64,000 bases of DNA, from NCBI GenBank assembly GCA_002798195.1, contig NWQM01000004.1, positions 124,001 to 188,000 of the forward strand. The letters are read 5' to 3'. This DNA is from Lysobacteraceae bacterium NML03-0222. Its GTDB lineage: Bacteria > Pseudomonadota > Gammaproteobacteria > Xanthomonadales > Xanthomonadaceae. Positions 25,732-33,796 of this stretch are shown piece after piece. A program made the position numbers and the translations under genes. Positions within the stretch are counted from its first letter, which is position 1; every line of letters starts with the position of its first letter. The notes beneath the pieces were generated by a model. That model made no database searches and was not told the origin of the DNA. It saw only the letters and a program-made list of their open reading frames with translations.

Positions 25732-27119
25732 ACCTGCTCCAGCGCCTCGGCCAGCCGGGCAACCGCGATAACTTCCATGCTCTTGATGCGACCTGACTTG
25801 GGCGCATTGGCATGACTGACGATGGCGCGCTTGAAGCCATGGGTGGCGGCTTCTTTCAGGCGCTCCTCGCCATTGGGCACCGGGCGGATTTCACCGGACA
25901 GCCCCACTTCGCCAAAGGCGATGGTTTTTTCGGCCAAAGGCATATCGCGCAGACTGGAGAGTACTGCCAGCAGCACCGGCAGGTCGGCGGCGGTCTCCTG
26001 CACGCGGATGCCACCGACTACGTTCACGAACACGTCTTGGTCACCGACCATCACCCCGCCGTGGCGGTGCAGCACCGCCAGCAGCATGGCAAGGCGATTG
26101 CCTTCCAAGCCCACCGCCACCCGACGCGGGTTGGACAATGGCGAAGCATCGACCAGCGCCTGCACTTCCACCAATAATGGCCGGGTACCTTCACGGGTCA
26201 CCATCACGCAACTGCCGGGCTGGTGGGTACTACCGCCAGAGAGAAAAATCGCCGACGGGTTGGGCACTTCGCGCAATCCCTTGTCGCTCATGGCGAACAC
26301 GCCCAGTTCATTGACCGCGCCAAAGCGGTTCTTGAAAGCGCGCAGTACCCGGAAGCGGCTGCCGGAATCGCCTTCGAAATACAGCACCGCATCGACCATA
26401 TGCTCCAGCACCCGCGGCCCTGCGATGCCGCCTTCCTTGGTGACATGACCAACCAAAAACACTGCCGTGCCGGTTTCCTTGGCATAACGCACCAGCCGCG
26501 CAGCACTCTCGCGTACCTGGCTCACCGAGCCCGGCGCAGCGCTCAAGGTTTCCGTCCACAGGGTCTGGATGGAGTCGGCAATGATGAACCGCGGCCTGGC
26601 GACAATCGCCTCGGCCAGAATGCGCTCCACGCAGGTTTCGGCCAGCGCCTGCAGGCCATCCAGCGGCAAGCCCAGCCGCGAGGCGCGCCCGGCCACCTGC
26701 GCCAGTGATTCTTCGCCGGTGACATACAGCCCCGGCAGGCTGCCCGCCATCGAAGCCAGCGCCTGGGTCAGCAGAGTGGATTTGCCGATGCCGGGGTCAC
26801 CGCCAATCAGTACGACCGCGCCTTCTACCAGCCCGCCGCCCAGCACCCGGTCAAATTCGCCAATGCCGGTGGACACGCGCACGGTTTGGCTTTGCGCCAC
26901 ATCTTTAAGCGCAGTGATTTTGGCGCCATCCACCTTGCCCGCCCAGCCACTGCGGCGCGATGCGGCAATACTCGTCGCCGCACCCGATGTCGTCTCAAGA
27001 CGAATTTCCGACAAACTGTCCCAAGCACCGCAGGCCGCACACTGCCCCTGCCACTTGGAATAGTCCGCCCCACATTCATTGCAGACATAAGCCGTTCGGG
27101 TTTTGCTGGCTTTGGCCAT
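25728..27119 (-). CDS. radA: DNA repair protein RadA
   Basis: Branch-migration ATPase that helps RecA process recombination intermediates. It has 463 residues, with an N-terminal C4 zinc finger (CNECGADYSKWQGQCAAC), Walker A GGDPGIGKSTL, the RadA-specific KNRFGAVNELGVF motif, and a C-terminal Lon-protease-like domain (GGIRVQETAADLPVLLAVL). The length is typical. It is coupled to the downstream PAP2-like gene by an ATGA overlap and separated from hom by 81 bp. Confidence 0.97.
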   Translation of the reverse strand: MAKASKTRTAYVCNECGADYSKWQGQCAACGAWDSLSEIRLETTSGAATSIAASRRSGWAGKVDGAKITALKDVAQSQTVRVSTGIGEFDRVLGGGLVEGAVVLIGGDPGIGKSTLLTQALASMAGSLPGLYVTGEESLAQVAGRASRLGLPLDGLQALAETCVERILAEAIVARPRFIIADSIQTLWTETLSAAPGSVSQVRESAARLVRYAKETGTAVFLVGHVTKEGGIAGPRVLEHMVDAVLYFEGDSGSRFRVLRAFKNRFGAVNELGVFAMSDKGLREVPNPSAIFLSGGSTHQPGSCVMVTREGTRPLLVEVQALVDASPLSNPRRVAVGLEGNRLAMLLAVLHRHGGVMVGDQDVFVNVVGGIRVQETAADLPVLLAVLSSLRDMPLAEKTIAFGEVGLSGEIRPVPNGEERLKEAATHGFKRAIVSHANAPKSGRIKSMEVIAVARLAEALEQV

Positions 27120-27200
27120 GAATCTCTCCTTCGGAACAGGCAGAGATTAACGGCTGAGCGTCGCAAATGCTGCGACCATGAGACTTCGGCAGCACCCCAA

Positions 27201-28226
27201 CTAGCCGCCAATGGCTTGCAACACATCATCCAGAAGCGCGGCGGCGGTGACTTCTGCTCCGGCGCCGGCGCCCTGGATGACCAGCGGCTGGGGGTGATAG
27301 CGGTCGGTCCAGATGGCAACGCGGTTGTCGGTGCCTGCGCCCTGTGCCAATGGATGGCTGGCAGGCAGTGATTCCAGCCCGACACTGGCGATGCCGTTTT
27401 CAAAGCGGGCGATGAATTTCAGCACCTCGCCGCGCGCGTGGCTGGCCTTGGATTGTTCCGCCAGTGCGGCATCCATTTGCGGCAAGGCCGCATCCAACTG
27501 TGCCAGTGGCAATGTCGCCAGTGCCGGTGGCACCAGCGACTGCACCTTGACCGCTTCTGCTTCCAGAGCGATACCGGCGCTACGGCAGAGAATCAGCAGC
27601 TTGCGGCGCACATCTTCACCGGAGAGGTCATCGCGCGGGTCGGGCTCGGTATAGCCCGCCTCACGAGCAAGGCGCACCAATGACGAAAACGGCTGGCTGC
27701 CGTCAAACTGATTGAACAGCCAGGCCAGCGAGCCAGACAACACCCCGGCGATGGCGTGGATGGCATCGCCGCCTTGACGAAGCCGGCGGATTTCCCGAAT
27801 CAGGGGCAGCCCCGCACCGACCGTGGCGCTGTCACCGTAGTGGCGACCGGGCAGCTTGCGTGCAGCATCAATCGCCTGCCAGCGGGCAAGTGCTGCGCCC
27901 TGACCCAGTTTGCAGGCGGTGACGACAACCGCGCCGGCTTCAAGCCACCGGGCATGGCGCGCGGCGACCTCGTCACTGCTGCTGGCATCCACCACCACAT
28001 CGCCTGCAGAAAAGTCGTGTTCTGCCAGCCAGTTGCTGCTTGCGGGCAGCGCTTGCCGCAGTGCTTCCAGCACCGCAGCGGCATCGCCCGCCACCGGCAG
28101 CAAGCCGCGCGAATTGGCAATCGCGGCAATCGGCGGCAGCCGCACGCCCGCCTTCACAAGTCGCGCATGACGGTGCACCAAGGCGCTGCCGACCGTGCCG
28201 GTACCGAGCAGAATCAAGCGCTTCAT
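27201..28226 (-). CDS. hom: Homoserine dehydrogenase
   Basis: Reduces aspartate semialdehyde to homoserine, the branch point of Met and Thr synthesis. It has 341 residues, with the N-terminal NAD(P) fold LILLGTGTVGSALVHRH and the catalytic region GAGLPLIREIRRLRQGG, then SGSLAWLFNQFDG. It resembles the dehydrogenase half of ThrA. There is no aspartokinase domain and no C-terminal ACT domain, so allosteric feedback by threonine through ACT is not expected. The start overlaps the metB stop in ATGA. It is the last gene of the riboswitch-controlled metX-metB-hom operon. Confidence 0.93.
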   Translation of the reverse strand: MKRLILLGTGTVGSALVHRHARLVKAGVRLPPIAAIANSRGLLPVAGDAAAVLEALRQALPASSNWLAEHDFSAGDVVVDASSSDEVAARHARWLEAGAVVVTACKLGQGAALARWQAIDAARKLPGRHYGDSATVGAGLPLIREIRRLRQGGDAIHAIAGVLSGSLAWLFNQFDGSQPFSSLVRLAREAGYTEPDPRDDLSGEDVRRKLLILCRSAGIALEAEAVKVQSLVPPALATLPLAQLDAALPQMDAALAEQSKASHARGEVLKFIARFENGIASVGLESLPASHPLAQGAGTDNRVAIWTDRYHPQPLVIQGAGAGAEVTAAALLDDVLQAIGG

Positions 28227-29380
28227 GCGACCACCTTGTCCAGCGCCCTGCGCATGTCGGCCAGCAGATCCTCGCTGGCCTCAATACCCACCGAAATACG
28301 CACCAGGCCATCACCAATCCCGGCAGCCGCACGCGCCTCGGCGCTCATCGCTGCATGCGTCATGGTGGCCGGATGGGCAATCAGGCTCTCCACGCCGCCC
28401 AAGGATTCGGCCAGGGTGAAGTATTCCAGTGTATCGACCAAGGTGCGCACAGCCGCCTCGTCCGCCAGCTCGAAAGACAGCATCGCGCCAAAGCTTTGCT
28501 GCTGGCGTGCGGCAACCGCATGCCCCGGATGACTGGCAAGTCCCGGCCAGTGCAGCGCTTTCACCGCCGGATGGCTTTGCAGCAATTGCACCAATGCCAC
28601 GGTGTTTTCCTCATGTACGCGCAAGCGTGCAGCCAACGTGCGCAGCCCACGCAGGGTCAGAAAACTGTCAAACGGTGCCCCGGTCAGCCCCAGAGCATTC
28701 CCCCACCAGCTGAACTGCTCGTGCAGTGCGGCTTCGCGGGCAATCAGCGCACCGCCGACCACATCGCTATGGCCATTGATGTATTTGGTGGTGGAGTGCA
28801 GCACCGCATCGGCACCGAAGTCGAGCGGCCGCTGCCACAGCGGCGAGAGGAAGGTGTTGTCGGCCACGCTCAGGGCACCGGCAGCACGCGCCTGGGCAAT
28901 CACCGTTTCAAGACAAGTGATGCGCAGCAGCGGATTGGACGGGGTTTCAATCCACACCAGCTTTGGCTTGCGGGCAAAAGCAGCCTGACGTGCCGCTTCA
29001 TCGTTGAAATTGACCGTGAGCAATTCAAACGCCCCCTTGTTGGCCAGCGCATTGAACAGCCGCCAACTGCCGCCATAGCAATCATGCGGCACCACCAGTA
29101 TGTCGCCGGGGGAAAGCAGTGCAGCAAGCGCCAGATGGATAGCCCCCATGCCGGTGGCGGTAATCACCCCGCCTGCACCTCCCTCAAGTTCGGCCAGGGC
29201 ATTGCCCAGCAGATCACGGGTAGGATTGCCGCTGCGGGTGTAGTCATAGCGCCGCTTCTGATTGAGACCGGCAAAGCTGAAGTTGGAGGACAGCACCAAG
29301 GGCGGCGTGACCGCGCCATAAGAAGTGTCAGTATCGATACCGGCACGCACCGCGCGCGTGGGAAGCTGGGGCTGGGTCAT
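28223..29380 (-). CDS. metB: Cystathionine gamma-synthase / O-succinylhomoserine sulfhydrylase-type PLP enzyme
   Basis: A 385-residue Cys/Met-metabolism PLP enzyme that joins an activated homoserine with cysteine (or sulfide). The PLP Lys lies in VLHSTTKYINGHSDVVGG, and other family motifs include YDYTRSGNPTRDLL and VADNTFLSPLWQRPLDFGAD. The start at 29380 has GGATG at suitable spacing; another ATG nine bases upstream overlaps the metX stop. The operon context (metX before, hom after) supports a role in methionine synthesis. Choice between cystathionine and direct sulfhydrylation cannot be made from sequence. Confidence 0.9.
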   Translation of the reverse strand: MTQPQLPTRAVRAGIDTDTSYGAVTPPLVLSSNFSFAGLNQKRRYDYTRSGNPTRDLLGNALAELEGGAGGVITATGMGAIHLALAALLSPGDILVVPHDCYGGSWRLFNALANKGAFELLTVNFNDEAARQAAFARKPKLVWIETPSNPLLRITCLETVIAQARAAGALSVADNTFLSPLWQRPLDFGADAVLHSTTKYINGHSDVVGGALIAREAALHEQFSWWGNALGLTGAPFDSFLTLRGLRTLAARLRVHEENTVALVQLLQSHPAVKALHWPGLASHPGHAVAARQQQSFGAMLSFELADEAAVRTLVDTLEYFTLAESLGGVESLIAHPATMTHAAMSAEARAAAGIGDGLVRISVGIEASEDLLADMRRALDKVVA

Positions 29381-29381
29381 T

Positions 29382-30113
29382 TCAATCATCCAAAGCAGTA
29401 TTGATGGCGGCGGCAATCGCCGTGGTTTCTTTCAAATAGGCCGCATGGCCGTGTGCGGAAGCGATTTTTTGCAGCCACGCATTGGGCGCACGCACCGCCA
29501 GTTCCGCCAGCGTCTTTGCAGGCGCCAAGGTATCACCTTCCACGGCGATGACCGACAGCGGCACGGCGATGGTTTCCGGGCAGAGTGCATGATCGGCAAT
29601 GCCGATACCGACCTTGCCCCATTGCTGCGCACATAGCGAGTGCGCACCGCTGATGGCGATAACCCGCTCGGCCAGACGGACATGGCGCGCAGCAAACTGC
29701 AAGCCCACCAGTGCCCCGTAAGACGCACCGATGAAAGCGCGCGCAGGCGGTAGTCCCAACGCCTTGCAAACTGCCGCGATGGCATCGGCTTGGGCGGCGG
29801 TACTGCCGTTTTCCAGCCAGTCGATGGCCAGCACCCGGTAACGGCCAAGCAGCGCCGCATGCGCCTGCCACCAACCCGCTGCCACATCCAGATCATTGCT
29901 GCACACATGAGAGTCCTCATTGATGCCGCCGGCCACAATCAGCAGCGGCGCGTCGGTGCGACCTGCCAGCTCCCAGACAATCCTCACGTCCCGCCCGTCT
30001 ATGGGGCAATGCAGCTCACCACGTCGACTATGCGGCGCGGGCTGCCATTCCGCAGCAAACTGGCACGGGGGCTGGACAGATTCGGCATTGTGAAAAGTGG
30101 CAAGCAAACTCAT
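29382..30113 (-). CDS. metX: MetX-type homoserine O-acyltransferase, short form
   Basis: An alpha/beta-hydrolase-fold protein expected to activate homoserine by O-acylation. It has 243 residues, much shorter than typical MetX (about 350-380), because the lid domain is reduced. The nucleophile elbow is FIGASYGALVGLQFA. The acid (VEGDTLAPAKTLAEL) and His (AHGHAAYLKE) segments follow MetX order. The start at 30113 has a CAGGAG ribosome-binding site lying inside the riboswitch sequestrator hairpin. It is first of metX-metB-hom. The acyl donor (succinyl- or acetyl-CoA) is unknown, and the enzyme could be a related hydrolase. Confidence 0.8.
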   Translation of the reverse strand: MSLLATFHNAESVQPPCQFAAEWQPAPHSRRGELHCPIDGRDVRIVWELAGRTDAPLLIVAGGINEDSHVCSNDLDVAAGWWQAHAALLGRYRVLAIDWLENGSTAAQADAIAAVCKALGLPPARAFIGASYGALVGLQFAARHVRLAERVIAISGAHSLCAQQWGKVGIGIADHALCPETIAVPLSVIAVEGDTLAPAKTLAELAVRAPNAWLQKIASAHGHAAYLKETTAIAAAINTALDD

Positions 30114-30116
30114 GAA

Positions 30117-30144
30117 GGACTCCTGGGCGATCGAGTCCTGCGGT
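30117..30144 (-). promoter_or_regulatory. Riboswitch expression platform: Shine-Dalgarno sequestrator with competing antisequestrator
   Basis: Minus strand GGACTC (30138-30133) pairs with GAGTCC (30122-30117) across a 10-nt loop. The metX ribosome-binding site AGGAG (30124-30120) is in the 3' arm and loop edge. Alternatively ACCGCAGGA (30144-30136) can pair perfectly over 9 bp with TCCTGCGGT (30208-30200) in the aptamer. The two pairings share three bases and so exclude each other. This fits translational OFF control by SAM. Confidence 0.75.
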
Positions 30145-30172
30145 TGCAAACGTCGGGCTGCACAGCACACAG

Positions 30173-30280
30173 CTCAACCATCTGCGCGGTGAAGGCATCA
30201 CCGCAGGAATTGGCACCTTCGGGAATATCCCGGGTTGCCTCGGCTTCAAAGGGCCTGTCCCTCCGCCGATCTCGATGGAT
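30173..30280 (-). ncRNA. SAM-I (S-box) riboswitch aptamer upstream of metX
   Basis: Conserved S-box core on the minus strand: ATCGAGA, GGCGGAGGGAC and GGCCCTTTGAAGCC, GAGGCAACC, then GGTGCCAATTCC. P1 can form from CCATC near the 5' end and GATGG at 30182-30178. P3 is CGGG..CCCG. P4 is GCGGTGA / TCACCGC. Known S-boxes bind S-adenosylmethionine and switch off methionine genes. It precedes metX-metB-hom directly, so the operon should be repressed when SAM is abundant. Confidence 0.9.
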
Positions 30281-30311
30281 GGCGCGCAGCTTGCCAGTCA
30301 TGCTGCGAAAA

Positions 30312-30350
30312 GTCAATCGCTTTATACGCATGAAAAGATTTTTGATTGAC
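30312..30350. promoter_or_regulatory. Inverted repeat between divergent metX and M23 genes
   Basis: GTCAATC (30312-30318) and GATTGAC (30344-30350) form a perfect 7-bp inverted repeat with centres 32 bp apart, about three helical turns. It flanks a minus-strand TATAAA (30326-30321) that could be the -10 of the metX leader. It may be an operator; the regulator is unknown. Confidence 0.35.
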
Positions 30351-30377
30351 GCACATAGTCCGGCGATACTGCCGCCC

Positions 30378-31205
30378 ATGCTTCTGCGCCCCGCCCTCGC
30401 TCTGACTTGCCTGCTGCTTGCCTGCATACCCGCCAGTACAACAGCGCAATGGCTGTCCTGGCCGCCCAGACCCGCGCCTGACAGGCGCGCGCCAATACCG
30501 CCGCCTGCCGCGGCGGTACGGCTTGATATCGAAAACCGTCATGACCTGCACCGCATCTGGGTGAAAAACGACCTGCATGGCCCGGTGCAAGTGCGCATCG
30601 AAAGCCTCCAGCCACTGCCCGGACTCCCCGTACAGCGCATCCTCGACACGCCGGGGCGATATCTGCTTGCCGAAGTGGCGCAAACTGCCCGGCTGGATTT
30701 ACGGCTCACTGCCACACCCGGCGCAGCGGCCAAGCACCAGGCAGACTATTTGTACTCCTATCCGTTGCAGCTGGACGATATCCGCATCAGCCAGCTACCA
30801 CGTGGCGCGTTCAGCCATCACGATGCAGAAAATCTCGATGCCATCGATTTTTCCGCGCCCATCGGCACGCCGGTCATCGCTGCCCGGGATGGGCTGGTGA
30901 TGCAGGCCGAAGGCCGCTTCAGCGACCATGGCGGGCAGCGCGACGCCGTCAATCTGGTTCGCATCCTGCACGAAGATGGCAGTATGGCGGTGTATGCCCA
31001 TTTGCAGCAGCGCAGCCTGCAAGTGCGCGCCGGGCAACGTGTCCGCCATGGCCAGATCATCGCCCGCAGCGGCAATTCCGGCTACTCGACCGCGCCGCAC
31101 CTGCACTTTGTGGTACAGGTCAACAACGGCCAACAGCTGCAATCGGTGCCATTCCGCATGGACAGCCCCAAGGGCGAGCTGCGCCTGCCGCGTGTTGGCG
31201 ATTGA
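30378..31205 (+). CDS. M23 family metallopeptidase (LytM domain)
   Basis: A 275-residue exported protein. The start at 30378 yields the signal peptide MLLRPALALTCLLLACIPAS; a start at 30330 would spoil it. Residues about 50-140 form a beta-rich domain of unknown role, and the C-terminal half is a LytM fold: LDAIDFSAPIGTPVIAARDG, VYAHLQ, AGQRVRHGQIIARSGNSGYS, then PHLHFVVQ. The HLH pair and the Asp of DF are kept. The usual His four residues before that Asp is replaced by Leu, although nearby His residues (SHHDAE) could serve. It may be a peptidoglycan endopeptidase or a degenerate amidase activator. Confidence 0.85.
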   Translation: MLLRPALALTCLLLACIPASTTAQWLSWPPRPAPDRRAPIPPPAAAVRLDIENRHDLHRIWVKNDLHGPVQVRIESLQPLPGLPVQRILDTPGRYLLAEVAQTARLDLRLTATPGAAAKHQADYLYSYPLQLDDIRISQLPRGAFSHHDAENLDAIDFSAPIGTPVIAARDGLVMQAEGRFSDHGGQRDAVNLVRILHEDGSMAVYAHLQQRSLQVRAGQRVRHGQIIARSGNSGYSTAPHLHFVVQVNNGQQLQSVPFRMDSPKGELRLPRVGD

Positions 31206-31243
31206 GCCCCCCGGACAGCGCTGCCTGTCCTGCACACGCACCG

Positions 31244-31249
31244 TATAAT
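31244..31249 (+). promoter_or_regulatory. -10 box (TATAAT) upstream of prfC
   Basis: A perfect TATAAT lies 45 bp before the prfC start. The expected -35 region (CTGCCT) is weak. A small inverted repeat GGACAG / CTGTCC (31213-31230) just upstream may be the end of the M23 transcript. Confidence 0.5.
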
Positions 31250-31293
31250 TTGCGCTTTCGTTTCCAACGGGCGGCGCACATGCCGCCAGAAGC

Positions 31294-32898
31294 ATGTCCG
31301 AAATCCAGCAAGAAGCCGCAAAACGGCGCACTTTCGCCATCATCTCCCACCCCGACGCGGGCAAGACCACGCTGACCGAAAAGCTGCTGCTGTTCGGCGG
31401 CGCGATCCAGATGGCCGGCTCGGTCAAAGGCCGCAAGGCGGCGCGCCATGCCACCTCTGACTGGATGGCGCTGGAAAAGGAGCGCGGCATCTCGGTCACC
31501 AGCTCGGTGATGCAGTTCCCCTATCAGGGTCGCATCGTCAACCTGCTCGACACCCCCGGCCACGCCGACTTCGGCGAGGACACTTATCGCGTGCTTTCGG
31601 CGGTGGATTCGGCGCTGATGGTGATTGACGTCGCCAAGGGCGTCGAGGAGCGCACCATCAAGCTGATGGAAGTCTGCCGCCTGCGCGACACCCCCATCAT
31701 GAGCTTCATCAACAAGCTCGACCGCGAGGGCAAGAACCCGATCGAGCTGCTGGACGAAGTGGAAAGCATCCTCAAGATCCAGTGCGCACCGGTGACCTGG
31801 CCGATCGGCATGGGCAAGCGCCTGCGCGGCGTGGTGCATTTGATTAGCGGCGAGGTGCATCTGTACGAGGCCGGCAAGAACCATACCCGGCAGGACTCCA
31901 CCATCTATCCGTCGCTGGACGACCCGCGCGTGCTGGATGCCATTGGCGCCGACATGCTGGCCGAGCTGCGCGAGGAGCTGGAGTTGGTGGAAGGCGCTTC
32001 GCACCCGTTTGACCGGGAAAAATATCTGGCAGGCGAGCAGGCGCCGGTGTTCTTTGGCTCAGCGGTGAACAATTTTGGCGTTGAGCCGCTGCTGGACTTC
32101 TTTGTCGAGCACGCGCCGCCCCCGCAGGCACGCGCCACCACCAGCCGTACGGTCGAGGCTGGCGAGGAAAAGCTGACCGGCTTTGTGTTCAAGATTCAGG
32201 CCAATATGGACCCGCAGCACCGTGACCGCGTGGCTTTCATGCGCGTGTGCTCGGGCAAGTTCAGCGCCGGCATGAAGGCTTTCCAGCCGCGCACTGGCAA
32301 GGAGGTCAAGCTCGCCAATGCGCTGACCTTCATGGCGTCCGACCGCGAAATCGCCGCCGAGGCTTATCCGGGCGATGTCATCGGCATCCACAACCACGGC
32401 ACGATTGCCATTGGCGATACCTTTACCGAAGGCGAAATGCTGGCCTTTACCGGCATCCCCAACTTCGCCCCGGAACTGTTCCGCCGCGCCCGTCTGCGCG
32501 ACCCGCTGAAACTCAAGCAATTGCAAAAAGGCCTGGCGCAGCTCTCCGAAGAAGGCGCCACCCAGTTCTTCCGCCCGCTGATGAGCAATGACCTGATTCT
32601 GGGCGCAGTTGGCGTGCTGCAGTTCGATGTGGCAGCCTACCGCCTGAAAGACGAATATGGTGTGGACGCCAGTTTCGAGCCGGTACAAATCGCCACCGCC
32701 CGCTGGGTGAAGTGCGAGGATGCCAAGAAGCTGGAAGAATTCCGCGAGAAGAACGCCGTCAATCTGGCCGTGGACGCCGCTGGCGAGCTGGTCTATCTCG
32801 CCCCTAGCCGGGTCAATCTGCAACTGGCCGAGGAGCGCGCCCCGGCGGTGCAATTCCTTGCCACCCGCGAACATGCCCATGCCGAAAAAATGGGCTGA
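31294..32898 (+). CDS. prfC: Peptide chain release factor 3
   Basis: GTPase that recycles RF1/RF2 from the ribosome after termination. It has 534 residues. The G motifs are HPDAGKTTLTE, LDTPGHADFGED and NKLDREG, with the RF3-specific ATSDWMALEKERGISVTSSVMQ region within switch I. Domains II-III follow (FVFKIQANMDPQHRDRVAF). The length and start (MSEIQQEAAKRRTFAIISHP) are typical. pyrF follows at 22 bp. Confidence 0.97.
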   Translation: MSEIQQEAAKRRTFAIISHPDAGKTTLTEKLLLFGGAIQMAGSVKGRKAARHATSDWMALEKERGISVTSSVMQFPYQGRIVNLLDTPGHADFGEDTYRVLSAVDSALMVIDVAKGVEERTIKLMEVCRLRDTPIMSFINKLDREGKNPIELLDEVESILKIQCAPVTWPIGMGKRLRGVVHLISGEVHLYEAGKNHTRQDSTIYPSLDDPRVLDAIGADMLAELREELELVEGASHPFDREKYLAGEQAPVFFGSAVNNFGVEPLLDFFVEHAPPPQARATTSRTVEAGEEKLTGFVFKIQANMDPQHRDRVAFMRVCSGKFSAGMKAFQPRTGKEVKLANALTFMASDREIAAEAYPGDVIGIHNHGTIAIGDTFTEGEMLAFTGIPNFAPELFRRARLRDPLKLKQLQKGLAQLSEEGATQFFRPLMSNDLILGAVGVLQFDVAAYRLKDEYGVDASFEPVQIATARWVKCEDAKKLEEFREKNAVNLAVDAAGELVYLAPSRVNLQLAEERAPAVQFLATREHAHAEKMG

Positions 32899-32920
32899 AT
32901 TGCACAACCAGAGAATAACC

Positions 32921-33736
32921 ATGACCTTCATCGACCGCTTGCGCCAACGCTGGCAATCCGCCAATTCCCTGCTGTGCGTGGGACTTGACCCCGACCCGGC
33001 ACGCTTTCCGGAGCATTACGCCGGGGATGAGGATGCGTTGTTCTCGTTCTGCCGCGACATTGCCGATGCCACGGCGGAATACGCCTGTGCGTTCAAGCCG
33101 CAGATCGCCTATTTCGCCGCGCACAACGGCGGCGAGTCCGCCTTGCAGCGGCTGATTGCGCATATCAACGCCACACACCCGGACATCCCGGTGATTCTCG
33201 ACAGCAAGCGTGGCGATATCGGCAGTACCGCTGCCCAGTATGCAGTGGAGGCCTTCGACCGATTTGGTGCCGATGCAGTCACGCTCAACCCCTATATGGG
33301 CTACGACAGCGCCGAGCCGTTCCTGAAGCGTGATGGTCGCGGCTGTGTGTTTCTGTGCCACACCTCCAATCCCGGCGCGCGCGATTTTCAGGAGCTGCTG
33401 GTCGATGGCGAGCCGCTGTATCAGCATGTGGCGCGCACGATTGCACAAAAATGGAATGACAACGGCAATTGCGCACTGGTGGTGGGCGCAACCTTCCCCG
33501 AGGAACTTGGCCGCATCCGCAACATTGTCGGCGATATGCCGCTCCTGATTCCCGGCGTCGGCGCGCAAGGGGGCGATGTGGCGGCCGTGGTGAAAAACGG
33601 CAAGACTGCCGATGGCACCGGCCTCATCATCAACTCCTCGCGCGGCATCCTGTATGCCTCGATGGGCGAAGACTTCCGCGAAGCCGCTGCGCAAGCTGCA
33701 CGCAACCTGCGCGACGAAATCAACCGGCACCGCTGA
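32921..33736 (+). CDS. pyrF: Orotidine 5'-phosphate decarboxylase (type 2)
   Basis: Decarboxylates OMP to UMP, the last step of de novo pyrimidine synthesis. It has 271 residues, longer than the E. coli type. The catalytic Lys is in ILDSKRGDIGSTAAQYA, and DAVTLNPYMGYDSAEPF and FKPQIAYFAAH mark the second subfamily, also seen in mycobacteria and some proteobacteria. The start at 32921 is chosen because MTFIDRLRQRW is the family N-terminus. It probably shares the prfC transcript and is convergent with fghA. Confidence 0.95.
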   Translation: MTFIDRLRQRWQSANSLLCVGLDPDPARFPEHYAGDEDALFSFCRDIADATAEYACAFKPQIAYFAAHNGGESALQRLIAHINATHPDIPVILDSKRGDIGSTAAQYAVEAFDRFGADAVTLNPYMGYDSAEPFLKRDGRGCVFLCHTSNPGARDFQELLVDGEPLYQHVARTIAQKWNDNGNCALVVGATFPEELGRIRNIVGDMPLLIPGVGAQGGDVAAVVKNGKTADGTGLIINSSRGILYASMGEDFREAAAQAARNLRDEINRHR

Positions 33737-33757
33737 TAGCCGCACCAAGACCTCGAC

Positions 33758-33775
33758 GGGCAGCACAGGCTGCCC
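33758..33775. terminator. Possible bidirectional terminator between pyrF and fghA
   Basis: GGGCAGC / GCTGCCC forms a 7-bp stem with an ACAG loop in the 60-bp gap between convergent genes. T-tracts are poor on both sides, so confidence is limited. Confidence 0.5.
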
Positions 33776-33796
33776 CAGTCGTTTCATGCCCTCAAC

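Noticed and set aside
29790..30377. Longer N-terminus for the M23 peptidase
   Set aside because: It would be antisense to metX and the riboswitch and would bury the signal peptide.
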